Shown here: piece after piece, positions 8,489 to 18,932 of the stretch
Layout of the letters: each line of letters opens with the position of its first letter
Position numbering within the stretch: the first letter of the stretch is position 1
Assembly (NCBI GenBank): GCA_934359185.1
Contig: CAKRLE010000006.1
Span: 1 to 64,000, forward strand
Length of the DNA stretch: 64,000 nt
Direction: 5' to 3'
Source: an uncultured Lachnospira sp.
GTDB taxonomy: Bacteria; Bacillota; Clostridia; Lachnospirales; Lachnospiraceae
Notes under the pieces: model-generated
What the model was told of the DNA's origin: nothing
The model's input: the letters and a program-made list of their open reading frames with translations, nothing else
Databases searched by the model: none
Translations under genes and position numbers: made by a program

Positions 8489-10849
8489 TTAAATTTTGAA
8501 AATATTCATCGCATCAGACAATTCTGCTGAATTATCATTAAGATCACTTGCAGCAGTATTTAACTTTTCAACCTGCTGAAGCTGTCTGTTAGCTGTCTCT
8601 GTAACTTCCTCTGATGCAGCAGCTGTCTGCTGTGATACTGCAGATATGCTCTGGATTGAATCAATTGTCTGTGTCTTTGCATCTGCAATTATGTCAATTC
8701 CATTAGTGATTTCATCCAAGTCCGTCATAAGCAGATCAAACTTTGTCTTAATCTGGTCAAATACCTCTTTAGCATTAGACAATGACTGGCCTTGTATCTC
8801 TACTACATCTTCAGCTTTCTTCGCTATGTTGACTGTATCATTAGTTTTTACATTGATATCATCAACAATAGCTCTGATTTCATTAACACTTGATACTGAC
8901 TGGTCAGCAAGCTTCCTGATTTCATCTGCGACAACCGAAAATCCTCTTCCCGCCTCACCTGCTCTTGCTGCCTCAATTGAAGCATTAAGTGAAAGCAGGT
9001 TTGTCTGGTCAGCAATCTCATTGATAGCATCAATAATCTTACCAATAGCCATAGAAGACTGCTTTAACGCATTGATTTCTTCTATTACCTGGCTTGTTAT
9101 CTCAACTGTGCTTTCTACATTCTTACGAAGCACATTGATAGACTCCATACCATTCTCGACAATTGCATTAGTCTCATCTGCAATCGCAGCAATATTGTTA
9201 GAATTTTCTGAAACCATATTAATCTTTTCGGACAGATTATCCATCTGTCTTAAGCATGCTTCTGAATCCTCTGCCTGCTGCACAACGCCATGTTCAATCT
9301 CTTCAATTGCCGTAGTAATTTCCTGTGTTCCAATTAAAAGTTCCTTTGCATTAGATGTAACTGTCTCTATTGAATCATCAACCTTTACACTTACCTGCTT
9401 TGTCTTATCAATAAGCTGCTTTACATTGCCAATCATATCGTTAGTACTCTTAGCAAGCGACGCAAACTCATCTTTACCTTTAACCTTTACTTCAATTCTT
9501 AAATCACCACTTGCAGCTTTTTCAAGCTTTTCCATGATCATTTTAGTTGAATTGCCAATATTGCCTGCAAGCCATGCAGCTATAACTACTGCAACTACAA
9601 ATGACACAAGTACAAGAATAATAGATATGTACTTAATTGCATTAGCCTGGGCAATAATCGTGCTCTGTGGAATCAATGCCACAACCATAAAGTTATCATT
9701 AGTCATTCCGTATATGAAAAGATTTTTCTTTCCATTGAATTTAACCATTGTACTTCCTGACTTTTCGCCAGACTCTACTGCATTCTTATAAAAATCTGCT
9801 TCAGATACAATTCCAGTCTCCCCATCAATCTTGCTTGATGAACTGAATATCTCTCCGCCATCTGGTGCGATAAGAGCTACAACACTTCCCTTACCCATAT
9901 CCATGTTATTAAGGGTTTCTGTCACATAGTCTGTATCAAGATCAACAAACATGTAACCAATTCCCCTTGCAGAACTATTAACAACCTGTCTTGCAAATGA
10001 AACAGCATATGGTATCTTCATCTTAGTATCAATATACTCTCTCGAAGTAATCCATGCTGTTCTGGAAGAATCAATTGTCTTTCCTTCTGCTGACTTCTTA
10101 ACATTAGCATACTCACCAGTTGTCTCAAGAGTACCTGCTGAACCTGTTGCAATAAGCTTACCATAATTACCAATTACAAGAATATTTTTGATTACATCAC
10201 TGTTAGTAGTACTTACTGTAAGCCCCTTTGATATTGAACTGTATATTGATGCTTCCTCAACCGCATCGTTCTTAAATGAACCTGCATAATAAGACTTTAC
10301 ATCTTCTGTGTTGACAAAATCATTCGCAACACTCTTTACGTTGGCAAATACAAGGTCATAATAATCTGCAACCTGTAAAACTGTCGCACTTGACGCTTCT
10401 GTAAAACTTGATTTGATAGCCGTAGAAGCAGTCATGTAAGAAACTATACCAAGAATAATTATGAATATGACTGGTATTGTAAATGCACCAATAAGCTTAA
10501 CTTTAATCGGAACTCCTGCGTTAAGATAATCAGCTACCTTTGTATCCTTAATGTGGACATTTTTAAGATTTTTCTGTTTTACCGGCTTCGCTTTACTTTC
10601 TTTTTTAATCTTTTCTTTTTTAATCTTTTGCTTTTTAATCTTTTGTTTTTTTGGCTTCTCAGCCTTAGTATTTTTGGCATCATTGCCTGATAACTCTGCG
10701 TTATCTACCCCAGCTTCTTCTAATGCAGCGGCATCCTGCACATTTGTGTCATCAGATGTCACAACATCTCCCCCAAGTGGCTGTTGACTCTGATTCATAC
10801 TATCCTCCTGTACTGGTACATTATCCAGCACGTTAATTTCATCATTCAT
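8489..10849 (-). CDS. Methyl-accepting chemotaxis protein with lysine-rich cytoplasmic N-terminus
   Basis: A 786-residue chemoreceptor. Order: an unusual cytoplasmic leader of about 115 residues, rich in Gln, Asp and Asn and then in Lys repeats such as [17 protein letters not shown]; first membrane helix near 118-138; an extracellular sensor of about 250 residues, probably a double Cache domain; second membrane helix near 400-425; a HAMP region; and the methyl-accepting coil with the hairpin tip [19 protein letters not shown] that binds CheA/CheW. The start at 10849 is supported by AGAGGT 6 nt upstream; earlier in-frame ATGs are too close to or before that site. Ligand unknown. No other chemotaxis gene is in the window. 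Confidence 0.9.
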   Translation of the reverse strand: MNDEINVLDNVPVQEDSMNQSQQPLGGDVVTSDDTNVQDAAALEEAGVDNAELSGNDAKNTKAEKPKKQKIKKQKIKKEKIKKESKAKPVKQKNLKNVHIKDTKVADYLNAGVPIKVKLIGAFTIPVIFIIILGIVSYMTASTAIKSSFTEASSATVLQVADYYDLVFANVKSVANDFVNTEDVKSYYAGSFKNDAVEEASIYSSISKGLTVSTTNSDVIKNILVIGNYGKLIATGSAGTLETTGEYANVKKSAEGKTIDSSRTAWITSREYIDTKMKIPYAVSFARQVVNSSARGIGYMFVDLDTDYVTETLNNMDMGKGSVVALIAPDGGEIFSSSSKIDGETGIVSEADFYKNAVESGEKSGSTMVKFNGKKNLFIYGMTNDNFMVVALIPQSTIIAQANAIKYISIILVLVSFVVAVVIAAWLAGNIGNSTKMIMEKLEKAASGDLRIEVKVKGKDEFASLAKSTNDMIGNVKQLIDKTKQVSVKVDDSIETVTSNAKELLIGTQEITTAIEEIEHGVVQQAEDSEACLRQMDNLSEKINMVSENSNNIAAIADETNAIVENGMESINVLRKNVESTVEITSQVIEEINALKQSSMAIGKIIDAINEIADQTNLLSLNASIEAARAGEAGRGFSVVADEIRKLADQSVSSVNEIRAIVDDINVKTNDTVNIAKKAEDVVEIQGQSLSNAKEVFDQIKTKFDLLMTDLDEITNGIDIIADAKTQTIDSIQSISAVSQQTAAASEEVTETANRQLQQVEKLNTAASDLNDNSAELSDAMNIFKI

Positions 10850-10875
10850 CAGCATACCTCTTTTCATACATTATA

Positions 10876-12672
10876 TTAATTATTAGTTTCCTGCTCCTCG
10901 ATATTGATTGACAGCTCATGAAGCTGTTTAGCATCAACAACATCTGGCGCGTTAGTAAGAAGACACGACGCATCCTTAACCTTAGGGAATGCAATTACAT
11001 CTCTTATACTATCTCTCTTAGCCATAAGCATTACAAGTCTGTCAAGGCCATATGCAAGACCTGCATGAGGTGGAACACCATATTTGAATGCATCAAGAAG
11101 AAATCCGAATTTTTCATTGGCTACCTCATCTGTAAGTCCAAGTGCCTTGAACATTCTTGACTGGACATCTGCCTGATGGATACGCACGCTTCCTCCACCA
11201 ATCTCTGTTCCGTTAAGAACGATATCATATGCTTTGGCTCTGACTGAACCTGGATCAGACTCTAACTTGTCAAGGTCTTCATCCATAGGCATTGTAAATG
11301 GATGGTGCATTGCAACAAATCTGTTTTCCTCATCTGACCACTCGAACTGTGGGAATTCTGTAACCCATAAGAATCTGTATTCATTCTTATCAAGAAGTCC
11401 CATCTGCTCGGCAAGCTCAATTCTTAATGCTCCAAGCACACTCCATACAATCTTGTTTCTGTCAGCGGCAAAAAGAAGAAGATCTCCATTCTCTCCATCC
11501 ATTGCCTTAATTATTGTCTGCATTTCATCCTCTGTCATAAACTTAGAAAATGATGATTTCACAGTTCCATCTGGATGAATTGCTATATATGCAAGTCCCT
11601 TTGCACCATATCCCTTGGCAAAGTCGACTAAAGCATCAATCTTTTTACGTGGCATCTGGCCCTGTCCCTTGGCATTGATACCTCTTACAGTTCCACCATT
11701 CTCAATAGCTCCTGTAAATACACCGAATCCACAATCTTTAACTATATCTGTGATATTCTTTAATTCCATGCCGAATCTTAAATCCGGTTTATCTGAACCG
11801 AATCTGTCCATAGCTTCCTGCCATGTCATTCTCTGAATTGGAAGCTTTACATCTACATCAAGGACTTCCTTAAAAAGATATGCAAGAAGTCTTTCGTTGA
11901 CATCGAGAACATCATCAACATCAACAAATGAAAGTTCCATATCTATCTGTGTAAATTCTGGCTGTCTGTCTGCTCTTAAATCCTCATCTCGGAAACACCT
12001 TGCGATCTGCATATATCTGTCATAACCAGAACACATAAGCATCTGCTTGAAAAGCTGTGGTGACTGAGGAAGTGCATAGAACTTGCCTGGGTGGACACGG
12101 CTAGGTACAAGATAATCTCTTGCTCCTTCTGGAGTTGACTTAGTAAGCATAGGTGTCTCTATCTCTAAGAATCCCTCATTAGCAAGAAATGCTCTTGTAA
12201 GAGTTGCAACCTTGCTTCTCATAATGATATTAGACTGGATATCTGGTCTTCTAAGGTCAAGACATCTGTACTTTAATCTTAAATCTTCCTTAGTGCTGAT
12301 ATTTTCCTCAATTGGGAATGGAGGAGTTTCAGACTCTGAAAGAATTCTTAACTGTTCTGCAGCTATCTCTATCTCACCAGTCTTTAAATTAGTATTAACA
12401 GCTCCTGATCTCTTTATCACCTTACCAACTACAGCGATAACATATTCGTTACGGAGTGTATATGCCTTATCAAAGCCTTCTTTACCGATCACATTCTCAT
12501 CGAATACTATCTGAAGTAATCCACTTCTATCTCTTAAATCCACAAATATAAGTGCTCCAAGATTACGTCTTGTCTGAACCCATCCCATAACAGTTACTGT
12601 CTGTCCAATATCTGCTGTTGTAACTTCTGTACATCTGTGAGTTCTTTTTAAGCCTACCATTGCTTCAGCCAT
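10876..12672 (-). CDS. aspS: Aspartyl-tRNA synthetase
   Basis: A 598-residue class II synthetase of the long bacterial type: N-terminal OB-fold anticodon domain (VMGWVQTRRNLGALIFVDLRD, about 28-48), catalytic core with QSPQLFKQMLM and FRDEDLRADRQPEFTQ, the inserted GAD domain in the middle, and the class II motif 3 GLAYGLDRLVMLM near the C-terminus. The bacterial form may be discriminating or not; the sequence alone does not settle it. GGAGG lies 10 nt before the ATG. It follows the HD gene by 29 bp in a relA-headed gene run; no T-box leader fits in that gap. Confidence 0.96.
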   Translation of the reverse strand: MAEAMVGLKRTHRCTEVTTADIGQTVTVMGWVQTRRNLGALIFVDLRDRSGLLQIVFDENVIGKEGFDKAYTLRNEYVIAVVGKVIKRSGAVNTNLKTGEIEIAAEQLRILSESETPPFPIEENISTKEDLRLKYRCLDLRRPDIQSNIIMRSKVATLTRAFLANEGFLEIETPMLTKSTPEGARDYLVPSRVHPGKFYALPQSPQLFKQMLMCSGYDRYMQIARCFRDEDLRADRQPEFTQIDMELSFVDVDDVLDVNERLLAYLFKEVLDVDVKLPIQRMTWQEAMDRFGSDKPDLRFGMELKNITDIVKDCGFGVFTGAIENGGTVRGINAKGQGQMPRKKIDALVDFAKGYGAKGLAYIAIHPDGTVKSSFSKFMTEDEMQTIIKAMDGENGDLLLFAADRNKIVWSVLGALRIELAEQMGLLDKNEYRFLWVTEFPQFEWSDEENRFVAMHHPFTMPMDEDLDKLESDPGSVRAKAYDIVLNGTEIGGGSVRIHQADVQSRMFKALGLTDEVANEKFGFLLDAFKYGVPPHAGLAYGLDRLVMLMAKRDSIRDVIAFPKVKDASCLLTNAPDVVDAKQLHELSINIEEQETNN

Positions 12673-12701
12673 TTTAATTGTTCCTCCTAAATAAAGTCTC
12701 T

Positions 12702-13331
12702 TTATCTATTAGCTTCAAGTATACCACGAATATCTAAATCATCAAGATTAATCTCACTGTTTTTGATAATTTGTGCAGCTTCAGGTTCATGTATAAATCT
12801 CTGGAACTGCAGGAATATCCACATATCAAATGTGTTAATCTCGTCTATCATTATAAGCACCGCAGTCTCATAGTCAAAAGCTTTCCTGTAAGGACGATCT
12901 GATATAAGTGCTGCAAATGCGTCAACAACTCTTATTATTCTTGCGCCATATGGTATCTGCTCACCTTTAAGGTTATCCGGGTATCCACTCCCATCCATGC
13001 ATTCATGATGCCTTAATACCATCTGTGCGATGTCATCTGGAAATCCCATCTTTTCTATGCAGTCATATCCAATCTTAGAATGTGTCCTCATATACTTAAT
13101 CTCTGTAATTGACAAAGCTCTTGAATTACGTCCATACAGGTATTCTGTAAGTTTAAGCTTGCCAATATCATGAACCATTCCTGCGCACTTAATTCTATAC
13201 GCCTCGTCCTCTGGCACCCCCAGCCTTAACGCAAGCTCATATGAAAGGTTAGCCACAAGGATTCCATGTGAAATACAGTTTTTAAAATCATTCTCTATAT
13301 GCGTAAGATAATTATCTGCAATCTCTTCCAT
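12702..13331 (-). CDS. HD-GYP-like HD-domain phosphohydrolase
   Basis: A 209-residue protein consisting almost wholly of an HD domain. The metal motif is CAGMVHDIGKLKL, followed by HSKIGYDCIEKMG, LRHHECMDGSGYPDNLKGEQIP and VVDAFAALISDRPYRKA, a pattern matching HD-GYP cyclic-di-GMP phosphodiesterases, including the DGSGYP version of the GYP motif. No sensor or receiver domain is attached. The start at 13331 overlaps the end of hemZ by 20 nt and is favoured by GGGAAG just upstream. Substrate not proven; cyclic di-GMP is the family-based guess. Confidence 0.8.
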   Translation of the reverse strand: MEEIADNYLTHIENDFKNCISHGILVANLSYELALRLGVPEDEAYRIKCAGMVHDIGKLKLTEYLYGRNSRALSITEIKYMRTHSKIGYDCIEKMGFPDDIAQMVLRHHECMDGSGYPDNLKGEQIPYGARIIRVVDAFAALISDRPYRKAFDYETAVLIMIDEINTFDMWIFLQFQRFIHEPEAAQIIKNSEINLDDLDIRGILEANR

Positions 13332-14739
13332 AACACTTCCCACAATTATCAAAAAAATCTTTCTTTCGCTGTATCATCTCATCAATTCTGTCACAGTAAT
13401 TAGTTACATCTTTAACATTCTCAACCCTCTCAATACGAACGCTTCCATCATCATTATCAAACACAGCCTTTGTTGAAGCTCCGGCTCCGCACGCCACGAT
13501 GGTCTGTTTTTCTTCCATTATGAGAATATTATAGATACACTCTTTACCCTTATGTGAATATCCGACATTTTCAAAATTACCAGCCATATTCTTCTGTCTG
13601 TACATATAATATGGCTCCATATCTAAATCTTTACTGCACTGCTGCGTAAGTGACATAATCTCATCACTGTTAAGAAGCGACAAATCCCTGTACTTATCTC
13701 TCCATATATTAAGTGCTGCCGCACGTTTAATCGCAAGTGAATGTACTGTAAGGCTCTCTGGTGAAAGTTCTTTTATCTGTTCAAGTGTATTCTTGACCTC
13801 ATCTGTATCCTCTCCTGGAAGACCTAATATAATATCCATGTTAATATTATCAAAGCCAGTTTCCCTCGCAAGCTTAAATGCTTCTTTAACCTGTTCAACG
13901 CTGTGTCTTCTTCCGATTATCTTAAGGGTTTCATCGTTCATGGTCTGTGGATTGATTGAAATTCTCTGTACGCCATGTGCCTTTAACACTTTTAGCTTTT
14001 CTTCTGTTATGCTGTCTGGACGTCCAGCTTCAACTGTAAATTCAACCACATGCTCCATATCAAAGAGTTCTCCAAGAGCGCTAAGAAGCCTGTCAAGCTG
14101 GTATGGCTCTAATGTTGTAGGTGTACCGCCTCCAAAATATACCGTGTCAAGCCTGCATCCTGTAAAGCATTCTGATACATATCTCATCTCTTTAATAAGT
14201 GCATCAAGATATGTGTCAACCTTTGCCTTATATGCCGCAACAGAATATGAAGTAAATGAGCAGTAAAGACATGTAGTAGGACAAAATGGAATACCTATAT
14301 AAAGACTGTAACCATTCTTATAATCCAGTCTTTCTAATATATCCTTCTCTGTCTTTGCAACTTTAAGCGCTAATGTAGCTTTCTCTTCAGAAGCATAATG
14401 TGCCTTAGTGAATTCATCAAGTATCTCTTTGTCACTTCTGCCCTCTTCAAGCATTGTATAGGCAATCTTACTTGGTCTTACACCCGTAAGGAATCCCCAT
14501 GGAAGCTTTTTGCCAGTATCCTGTGACAGTTTATTATATAATAATTTTTTAAACTCATTGTGAGCATCCTTCTTAGCCATGGAAGAATCTTCAATGTGAG
14601 GCATCACAATAACACTGTCATCCTCTGTGACAACAGAATCCGCCTTTAACATAGCGGCTTCTGTTCTTGGGTAGAACGACCGCACCAGAACAACAGCATC
14701 ATCGTAATATGCCTGATTATCAATATCTATATATATCAT
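13312..14739 (-). CDS. hemZ: Oxygen-independent coproporphyrinogen dehydrogenase-like radical SAM protein
   Basis: A 475-residue radical SAM protein of the HemN/HemZ group. The cluster motif IGIPFCPTTCLYCSF (Cys153, Cys157 and Cys160 from the chosen start) is preceded by an N-terminal domain of about 145 residues and followed by VYFGGGTPTTL and a GLPGEDTDE segment. HemZ-type enzymes act in anaerobic haem formation, though some relatives are haem chaperones or of unknown role. The ATG at 14739 is preferred over a TTG 8 codons upstream because GAGG lies 6 nt before it. Its first bases lie just past the MBL gene end at 14754. Confidence 0.88.
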   Translation of the reverse strand: MIYIDIDNQAYYDDAVVLVRSFYPRTEAAMLKADSVVTEDDSVIVMPHIEDSSMAKKDAHNEFKKLLYNKLSQDTGKKLPWGFLTGVRPSKIAYTMLEEGRSDKEILDEFTKAHYASEEKATLALKVAKTEKDILERLDYKNGYSLYIGIPFCPTTCLYCSFTSYSVAAYKAKVDTYLDALIKEMRYVSECFTGCRLDTVYFGGGTPTTLEPYQLDRLLSALGELFDMEHVVEFTVEAGRPDSITEEKLKVLKAHGVQRISINPQTMNDETLKIIGRRHSVEQVKEAFKLARETGFDNINMDIILGLPGEDTDEVKNTLEQIKELSPESLTVHSLAIKRAAALNIWRDKYRDLSLLNSDEIMSLTQQCSKDLDMEPYYMYRQKNMAGNFENVGYSHKGKECIYNILIMEEKQTIVACGAGASTKAVFDNDDGSVRIERVENVKDVTNYCDRIDEMIQRKKDFFDNCGKCYGRDCR

Positions 14740-14753
14740 ATTATCCTCTATAT

Positions 14754-15386
14754 CTACTGACAAAACGGATTATACTTTTTCTCATGCGATATGGAAGTTC
14801 CCTCTCCATGTCCAGGATATACAATTGTGTCATCTGGCAACTTAAAAAGCTTATCCTTTACAGAAGATACTATCTGGCTCATGCTTCCTGTTGGAAAATC
14901 CGTTCTTCCAACTGATTCCGCAAATAAGGTATCTCCTGAAAACAGGCTTGATAAATCTCTAACATAGTAAGACATACCGCCTTCTGTATGACCAGGTGTA
15001 TGTATTGCCAAAATCCTGATTCCAGCTATATCAAGCTCTTCGCCATCTTTTATCCAGTAATCAGCACTCATGCTTATTCCACCCCGTCCCATGTGAGACG
15101 ACAGATTGACTTCTGGATTTTCAAGCGTGTGCTTCTCATATTCACATGCATATATCTTAACGCCATATTTATCTGCCAGGTCTTTTGCCACTGTCATATG
15201 ATCATAGTGTCCATGTGTTAAGAGTATGGCTTTAAGCGTGCAATTACATCTGTCAATGAAAGACACTGCTGCATCATAATCATCAGCAGTGTCTATCATT
15301 AATCCCTCGTTTGTCTGTGTATTCTTTAAAATGTAGCAGTTCGTTCCTATACTTCCTATAACTGCATATTTTAATTCAATGTCCAT
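14754..15386 (-). CDS. MBL-fold metallo-hydrolase (glyoxalase II-like)
   Basis: A 210-residue metallo-beta-lactamase fold protein. The metal-binding THGHYDHMTVA (HxHxDH), HTPGHTEGG and SGDTLFAESVGRTDFP motifs and the terminal YPGHGEGTSISHEKKYNPF are all intact. Short proteins of this type (YcbL/YqgX group) are hydroxyacylglutathione-hydrolase-like thioesterases; the physiological substrate is not known. GGGGA precedes the ATG. It sits between relA and hemZ with gaps of 13 and 14 bp, so it is co-transcribed with them. Confidence 0.88.
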   Translation of the reverse strand: MDIELKYAVIGSIGTNCYILKNTQTNEGLMIDTADDYDAAVSFIDRCNCTLKAILLTHGHYDHMTVAKDLADKYGVKIYACEYEKHTLENPEVNLSSHMGRGGISMSADYWIKDGEELDIAGIRILAIHTPGHTEGGMSYYVRDLSSLFSGDTLFAESVGRTDFPTGSMSQIVSSVKDKLFKLPDDTIVYPGHGEGTSISHEKKYNPFCQ

Positions 15387-15399
15387 AAATATTCCCCAA

Positions 15400-17703
15400 T
15401 CAGCCCGTAGCTCTTACTATATCTGTTACACCTTCGACATTCCTTAACTTCTCTGTAATCTTATTAAGCTCATCCTTGCCGTGTATATCAAAACCAAGTG
15501 TTATAGTAGCAACGCCCTTTTTATTAACACGGCTGTTCATCATCTTAATCTCGATATTAGATTCAGTAAGAATACGTGAGAGGTCAACAATAAGCCCCGT
15601 CCTGTTAACAGCAAATATATTAATCTCTGCCCCATATGTTCCGCCTGCTTCGATTCCTTCCCACTCTGCATCAATAAGACGTTCTCTCTCATTCTCTGGG
15701 AAATTAAGAACATTAATGCAATCAGTTCTATGGATTGTAACACCTCTGCCTCTTGTCACAAATCCGACAATCTCATCACCTGGAACCGGGTTACAGCATT
15801 TAGAAAATCTCACAGCTACATCATGGATTCCTTTGACAACGATACCACCCTTATTCTTAGCTGAAACATCCCTGCCCTTGTGGTCTTCCTTAGATAAGCT
15901 TGTGACAGCTTCCATAACCTGTTTATCAGTTATATCAGCCTTTTTCTTCTTCTCGTACTCCTCATTAAGCTTGTTGACTACCTGGCCTTCTTTAAGTCCA
16001 CCATGTCCTACAGACGCCATCATTGAATCCCAGTCCCTGAAACCATACTTTCTCAGAGTTTTCTCAACAAATTCAGGCTTATTGATATCTGATAAGTTAA
16101 TTCCCTTACTCTTACAGTAATTATTGATAAGTTCCTTGCCCTTGATAATATTATCTTCTTTGAGTTCCTGCTTAAACCACTGGTTAATCTTGTTTCTTGC
16201 CTGTGTGCTTTTTACAATGTTAAGCCAGTCTCTGCTAGGTCCTTTTGAATTCTGTGAAGTAATGATATCAACACGGTCACCACTCTTTAACTGATAATCT
16301 ATAGGTACAAGCTTTCCATTGACTCTTGCACCAACCATCTTATTGCCGACTGCACTGTGTATACTGTACGCAAAATCAACAGGGCATGAGCCTGCTGGAA
16401 GATTCTTGACATCTCCTGATGGTGTGAAACAGTATATATTATCCGAAAACAGATTAAGATCGCTCTTGACAGATGACAGAAATTCCTTATTATCTGACAT
16501 CTCTGTCTGCCACTCAAGCATCTGTCTCAACCAGCTAAGCTTAGCCTCTTCACTGGCTGTTGTGTTGGAGCCATTGCCTTCCTTGTACTTCCAGTGTGCC
16601 GCAATACCATACTCAGCAGTCCTGTGCATCTCGTATGTTCTTATCTGGACCTCAAATGGCTGCCCATTAGATGCAATCAGTGTTGTATGAAGTGACTGAT
16701 ACATATTAGGCTTAGGCATGGCAATATAATCCTTGAAACGTCCCGGAATCGGCTTATACATCTCATGGATTACACCAAGTGCTGCATAACAATCCTTAAC
16801 TGTATCAACCTTGATTCGCACAGCGAATATATCATATATCTGGTCAAGCGTCTTATTCTGATTGACCATCTTTCTATAAATTGAAAAGAAATGCTTAACA
16901 CGTCCATCAATCTCTGCCTCAATTCCAGCATTGCTGATGTGCATTCCCACTTCTTTGATTATGCTCTTGATAAATGCTTCTCTGCCTGGTCTGTTAATAT
17001 TAACCTGTTCAACAAGATCATTGTACACATCAGGCATAAGATACTTCATTGACAGATCATCAAGTTCAACCTTAATCTTAGATATACCCAGCCTGTTGGC
17101 AATTGGAGCATATATCTCCATAGTCTCTCTTGATTTCTCTACCTGCTTGGCTGGAGACTGGTACTGCATGGTTCTCATATTATGAAGCCTGTCGGCAAGT
17201 TTAATCATGATAACCCTGATATCCTTTGCCATGGCAAGAAACATCTTTCTTAGATTCTCTGCCTGAACTTCAATCTTATCATGCTGGTAGTTTAACTGTG
17301 TCAGTTTAGTAACACCATCTACAAGCAGGGCAACCTCATCCCCGAATTCCCTTGCAACATCCTCGCTTGTCATAACAGTATCCTCTACAACATCATGTAA
17401 AAGTCCTGCTATGATTGTTTCCTTATCAAGCTCTAACTCTGCAAGTATAATAGCAACACACAATGGATGAATGATATATGGTTCACCAGACTTTCTCTTC
17501 TGTCCCTGATGAGCATTGTATGCTGTCTTATATGCTTTTTCTATATCTGACAGATCTGTTGATGGATGATATTTTTTAATCTCAGCAATCAGATCCTGAT
17601 ACAATTCCTCAGGGCTCGTAAAATCCGCAGGTGTATCCACGGGTCTTTCCACAGCCTTGGTCTTAATATTCGAATCCTGTTCAAGTACTATTTTTTCTGC
17701 CAT
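15400..17703 (-). CDS. relA: (p)ppGpp synthetase/hydrolase, RelA/SpoT family
   Basis: A 767-residue long Rel protein. In order: HD hydrolase domain with GLLHDVVEDT (about 92-101), the synthetase domain with YIAMPKPNMYQSLHT and the HRTAEYGIAAHWKYKEG segment, a TGS domain (YCFTPSGDVKNLPAGSCPVDFAYSIH), a zinc-finger/helical part with RFSKCCNPVPGD, and a C-terminal ACT domain. The intact HD motif suggests both synthesis and hydrolysis. GGAGG lies 7 nt before the ATG at 17703. First gene of the cluster with MBL, hemZ, HD and aspS; hisS, often between relA and aspS in Bacillota, is absent here. Confidence 0.95.
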   Translation of the reverse strand: MAEKIVLEQDSNIKTKAVERPVDTPADFTSPEELYQDLIAEIKKYHPSTDLSDIEKAYKTAYNAHQGQKRKSGEPYIIHPLCVAIILAELELDKETIIAGLLHDVVEDTVMTSEDVAREFGDEVALLVDGVTKLTQLNYQHDKIEVQAENLRKMFLAMAKDIRVIMIKLADRLHNMRTMQYQSPAKQVEKSRETMEIYAPIANRLGISKIKVELDDLSMKYLMPDVYNDLVEQVNINRPGREAFIKSIIKEVGMHISNAGIEAEIDGRVKHFFSIYRKMVNQNKTLDQIYDIFAVRIKVDTVKDCYAALGVIHEMYKPIPGRFKDYIAMPKPNMYQSLHTTLIASNGQPFEVQIRTYEMHRTAEYGIAAHWKYKEGNGSNTTASEEAKLSWLRQMLEWQTEMSDNKEFLSSVKSDLNLFSDNIYCFTPSGDVKNLPAGSCPVDFAYSIHSAVGNKMVGARVNGKLVPIDYQLKSGDRVDIITSQNSKGPSRDWLNIVKSTQARNKINQWFKQELKEDNIIKGKELINNYCKSKGINLSDINKPEFVEKTLRKYGFRDWDSMMASVGHGGLKEGQVVNKLNEEYEKKKKADITDKQVMEAVTSLSKEDHKGRDVSAKNKGGIVVKGIHDVAVRFSKCCNPVPGDEIVGFVTRGRGVTIHRTDCINVLNFPENERERLIDAEWEGIEAGGTYGAEINIFAVNRTGLIVDLSRILTESNIEIKMMNSRVNKKGVATITLGFDIHGKDELNKITEKLRNVEGVTDIVRATG

Positions 17704-17816
17704 ACGCCATCCTCCGCGTCAAAGTATACATATCTAGATTATAAAGACTTCCCACCAAAAATACAAGTAAAACTTCCACGCACCCCCGCATCCCTGCAAA
17801 ACACATGTATAATAAA

Positions 17817-18151
17817 TAAAATCCCTGGCATGCAGGCACCAGCTATATGGCTCCGGCGGGTCTGACCGTGCCCACAGCCTGGCGGTGGTATGCGCATGTA
17901 TATAATTAATTCCTGACGACTGTCGTGTTGGTCTTATGGCAGTGTTAGACAAAAGCTAAGCCGACTGCTAAACCGTTCAAACGAAGTGCGTTTTTAGCAA
18001 GTCGGCTTTAATAAGCTTTGTCGTGCTGCCATTAGAGCAACTAGACACAAAGGACCCGAATTAATTATGTATATGCGCATACCACCACCAGGCTGTGGGC
18101 ACGGTCAGATCCGCCGGAGCCATATAGCTGGTGCTTGCATGACAGGGATTT
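17817..18151 (+). repeat. Palindromic element, copy 2 (longest arms)
   Basis: Inverted arms 17817-17912 and 18058-18151, roughly 95 bp each, with only a handful of mismatches, most of them G-U pairs if read on the plus strand. The 145-nt core (17913-18057) matches the family, with covarying stems ATGGCAG/CTGCCAT and AAGCCGAC/GTCGGCTT. It fills nearly all of the interval between the start of relA and the end of the ABC ATPase gene (both minus strand). It could end the transporter transcript or sit in the relA upstream region. Confidence 0.9.
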
Positions 18152-18159
18152 TCCCTTTA

Positions 18160-18918
18160 TTACAAATCAAGTTTTTGCAGGAATGCCTTTGTTCTTTCAT
18201 TAGTTGGATTATCCAGCACCTCTCCTGGCGTACCCTGCTCCACAATAACCCCTCCATCCATGAAGATAACTCTGTCTGCAACCTTTCTTGCAAAATCAAT
18301 CTCATGTGTAACTATGACCATTGTCATCTTCTCAGCAGCGAGCTGCTTTAAAACCTTAAGAATACCCGCTGTTATCTCAGGGTCAAGTGCTGATGTAGGC
18401 TCATCGAAGAAAAGAATCTCAGGATTCATGGCAAGAGCCCTTGCTATGGCAACCCTCTGCTGCTGTCCACCTGACAGATGGCATGGGTAGCTGTCCTCCT
18501 TGCCCTCAAGTCCTACCTTCAGAAGAAGTTCCCTTGCTTCCTTCTCAACATCTGCTTTATCCCTCTTTTCAACAATAACCGGCGCATCCATGACATTTTT
18601 AAGGACTGTGTAATGTGGGAATAAGTTAAACTGCTGGAACACAAGCCCGAACAGGCTCTTTATCTGTCTTAACTCATTCTTTGACACATATTCTGACCTG
18701 CCATCAGTATCAGATGCAACAAGCCTTCCTCCAATCTTAAGACTTCCCTTATCCATAGTCTCAAGAAGTGTTGCACATCTAAGGAGTGTTGATTTACCAG
18801 AACCAGATGGTCCTATAATAGCTATAACCTCGCCCTTTTCAACACTCATCGTTATATCCTTTAAAACCTCATTCTGTCCGAAGCTTTTTCCAAGATTATT
18901 AATTTCAAGTAATTTCAT
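18160..18918 (-). CDS. Polar amino-acid ABC transporter, ATP-binding protein
   Basis: A 252-residue ABC ATPase of the GlnQ/HisP type. Walker A GPSGSGKST (about 36-44), Q-loop VFQQFNLFPHYTVLKN, signature LSGGQQQRVAIARAL and Walker B ILFFDEPTSALDPE are intact. AGGAGG lies 10 nt before the ATG. It is separated by 14 bp from the upstream gene, a fused binding protein and permease, which is its partner. Likely substrate is a polar amino acid; which one cannot be read from the sequence. Confidence 0.95.
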   Translation of the reverse strand: MKLLEINNLGKSFGQNEVLKDITMSVEKGEVIAIIGPSGSGKSTLLRCATLLETMDKGSLKIGGRLVASDTDGRSEYVSKNELRQIKSLFGLVFQQFNLFPHYTVLKNVMDAPVIVEKRDKADVEKEARELLLKVGLEGKEDSYPCHLSGGQQQRVAIARALAMNPEILFFDEPTSALDPEITAGILKVLKQLAAEKMTMVIVTHEIDFARKVADRVIFMDGGVIVEQGTPGEVLDNPTNERTKAFLQKLDL

Positions 18919-18932
18919 CTCTGATATGCCTC

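Noticed and set aside
8646..9791. 381-codon plus-strand ORF opposite the chemoreceptor
   Set aside because: A shadow of the coding strand: Ser/Ile/Leu-rich translation and no ribosome binding site, while the minus-strand protein is an unmistakable receptor.
10600..10680. Tandem DNA repeat (TTTTTAATCTTTTG-like units)
   Set aside because: It encodes the lysine-rich KKQKIKK region of the chemoreceptor in frame, so it is explained by coding sequence.
12673..12701. T-box leader for aspS
   Set aside because: Only 29 bp separate the genes, too short for any T-box.
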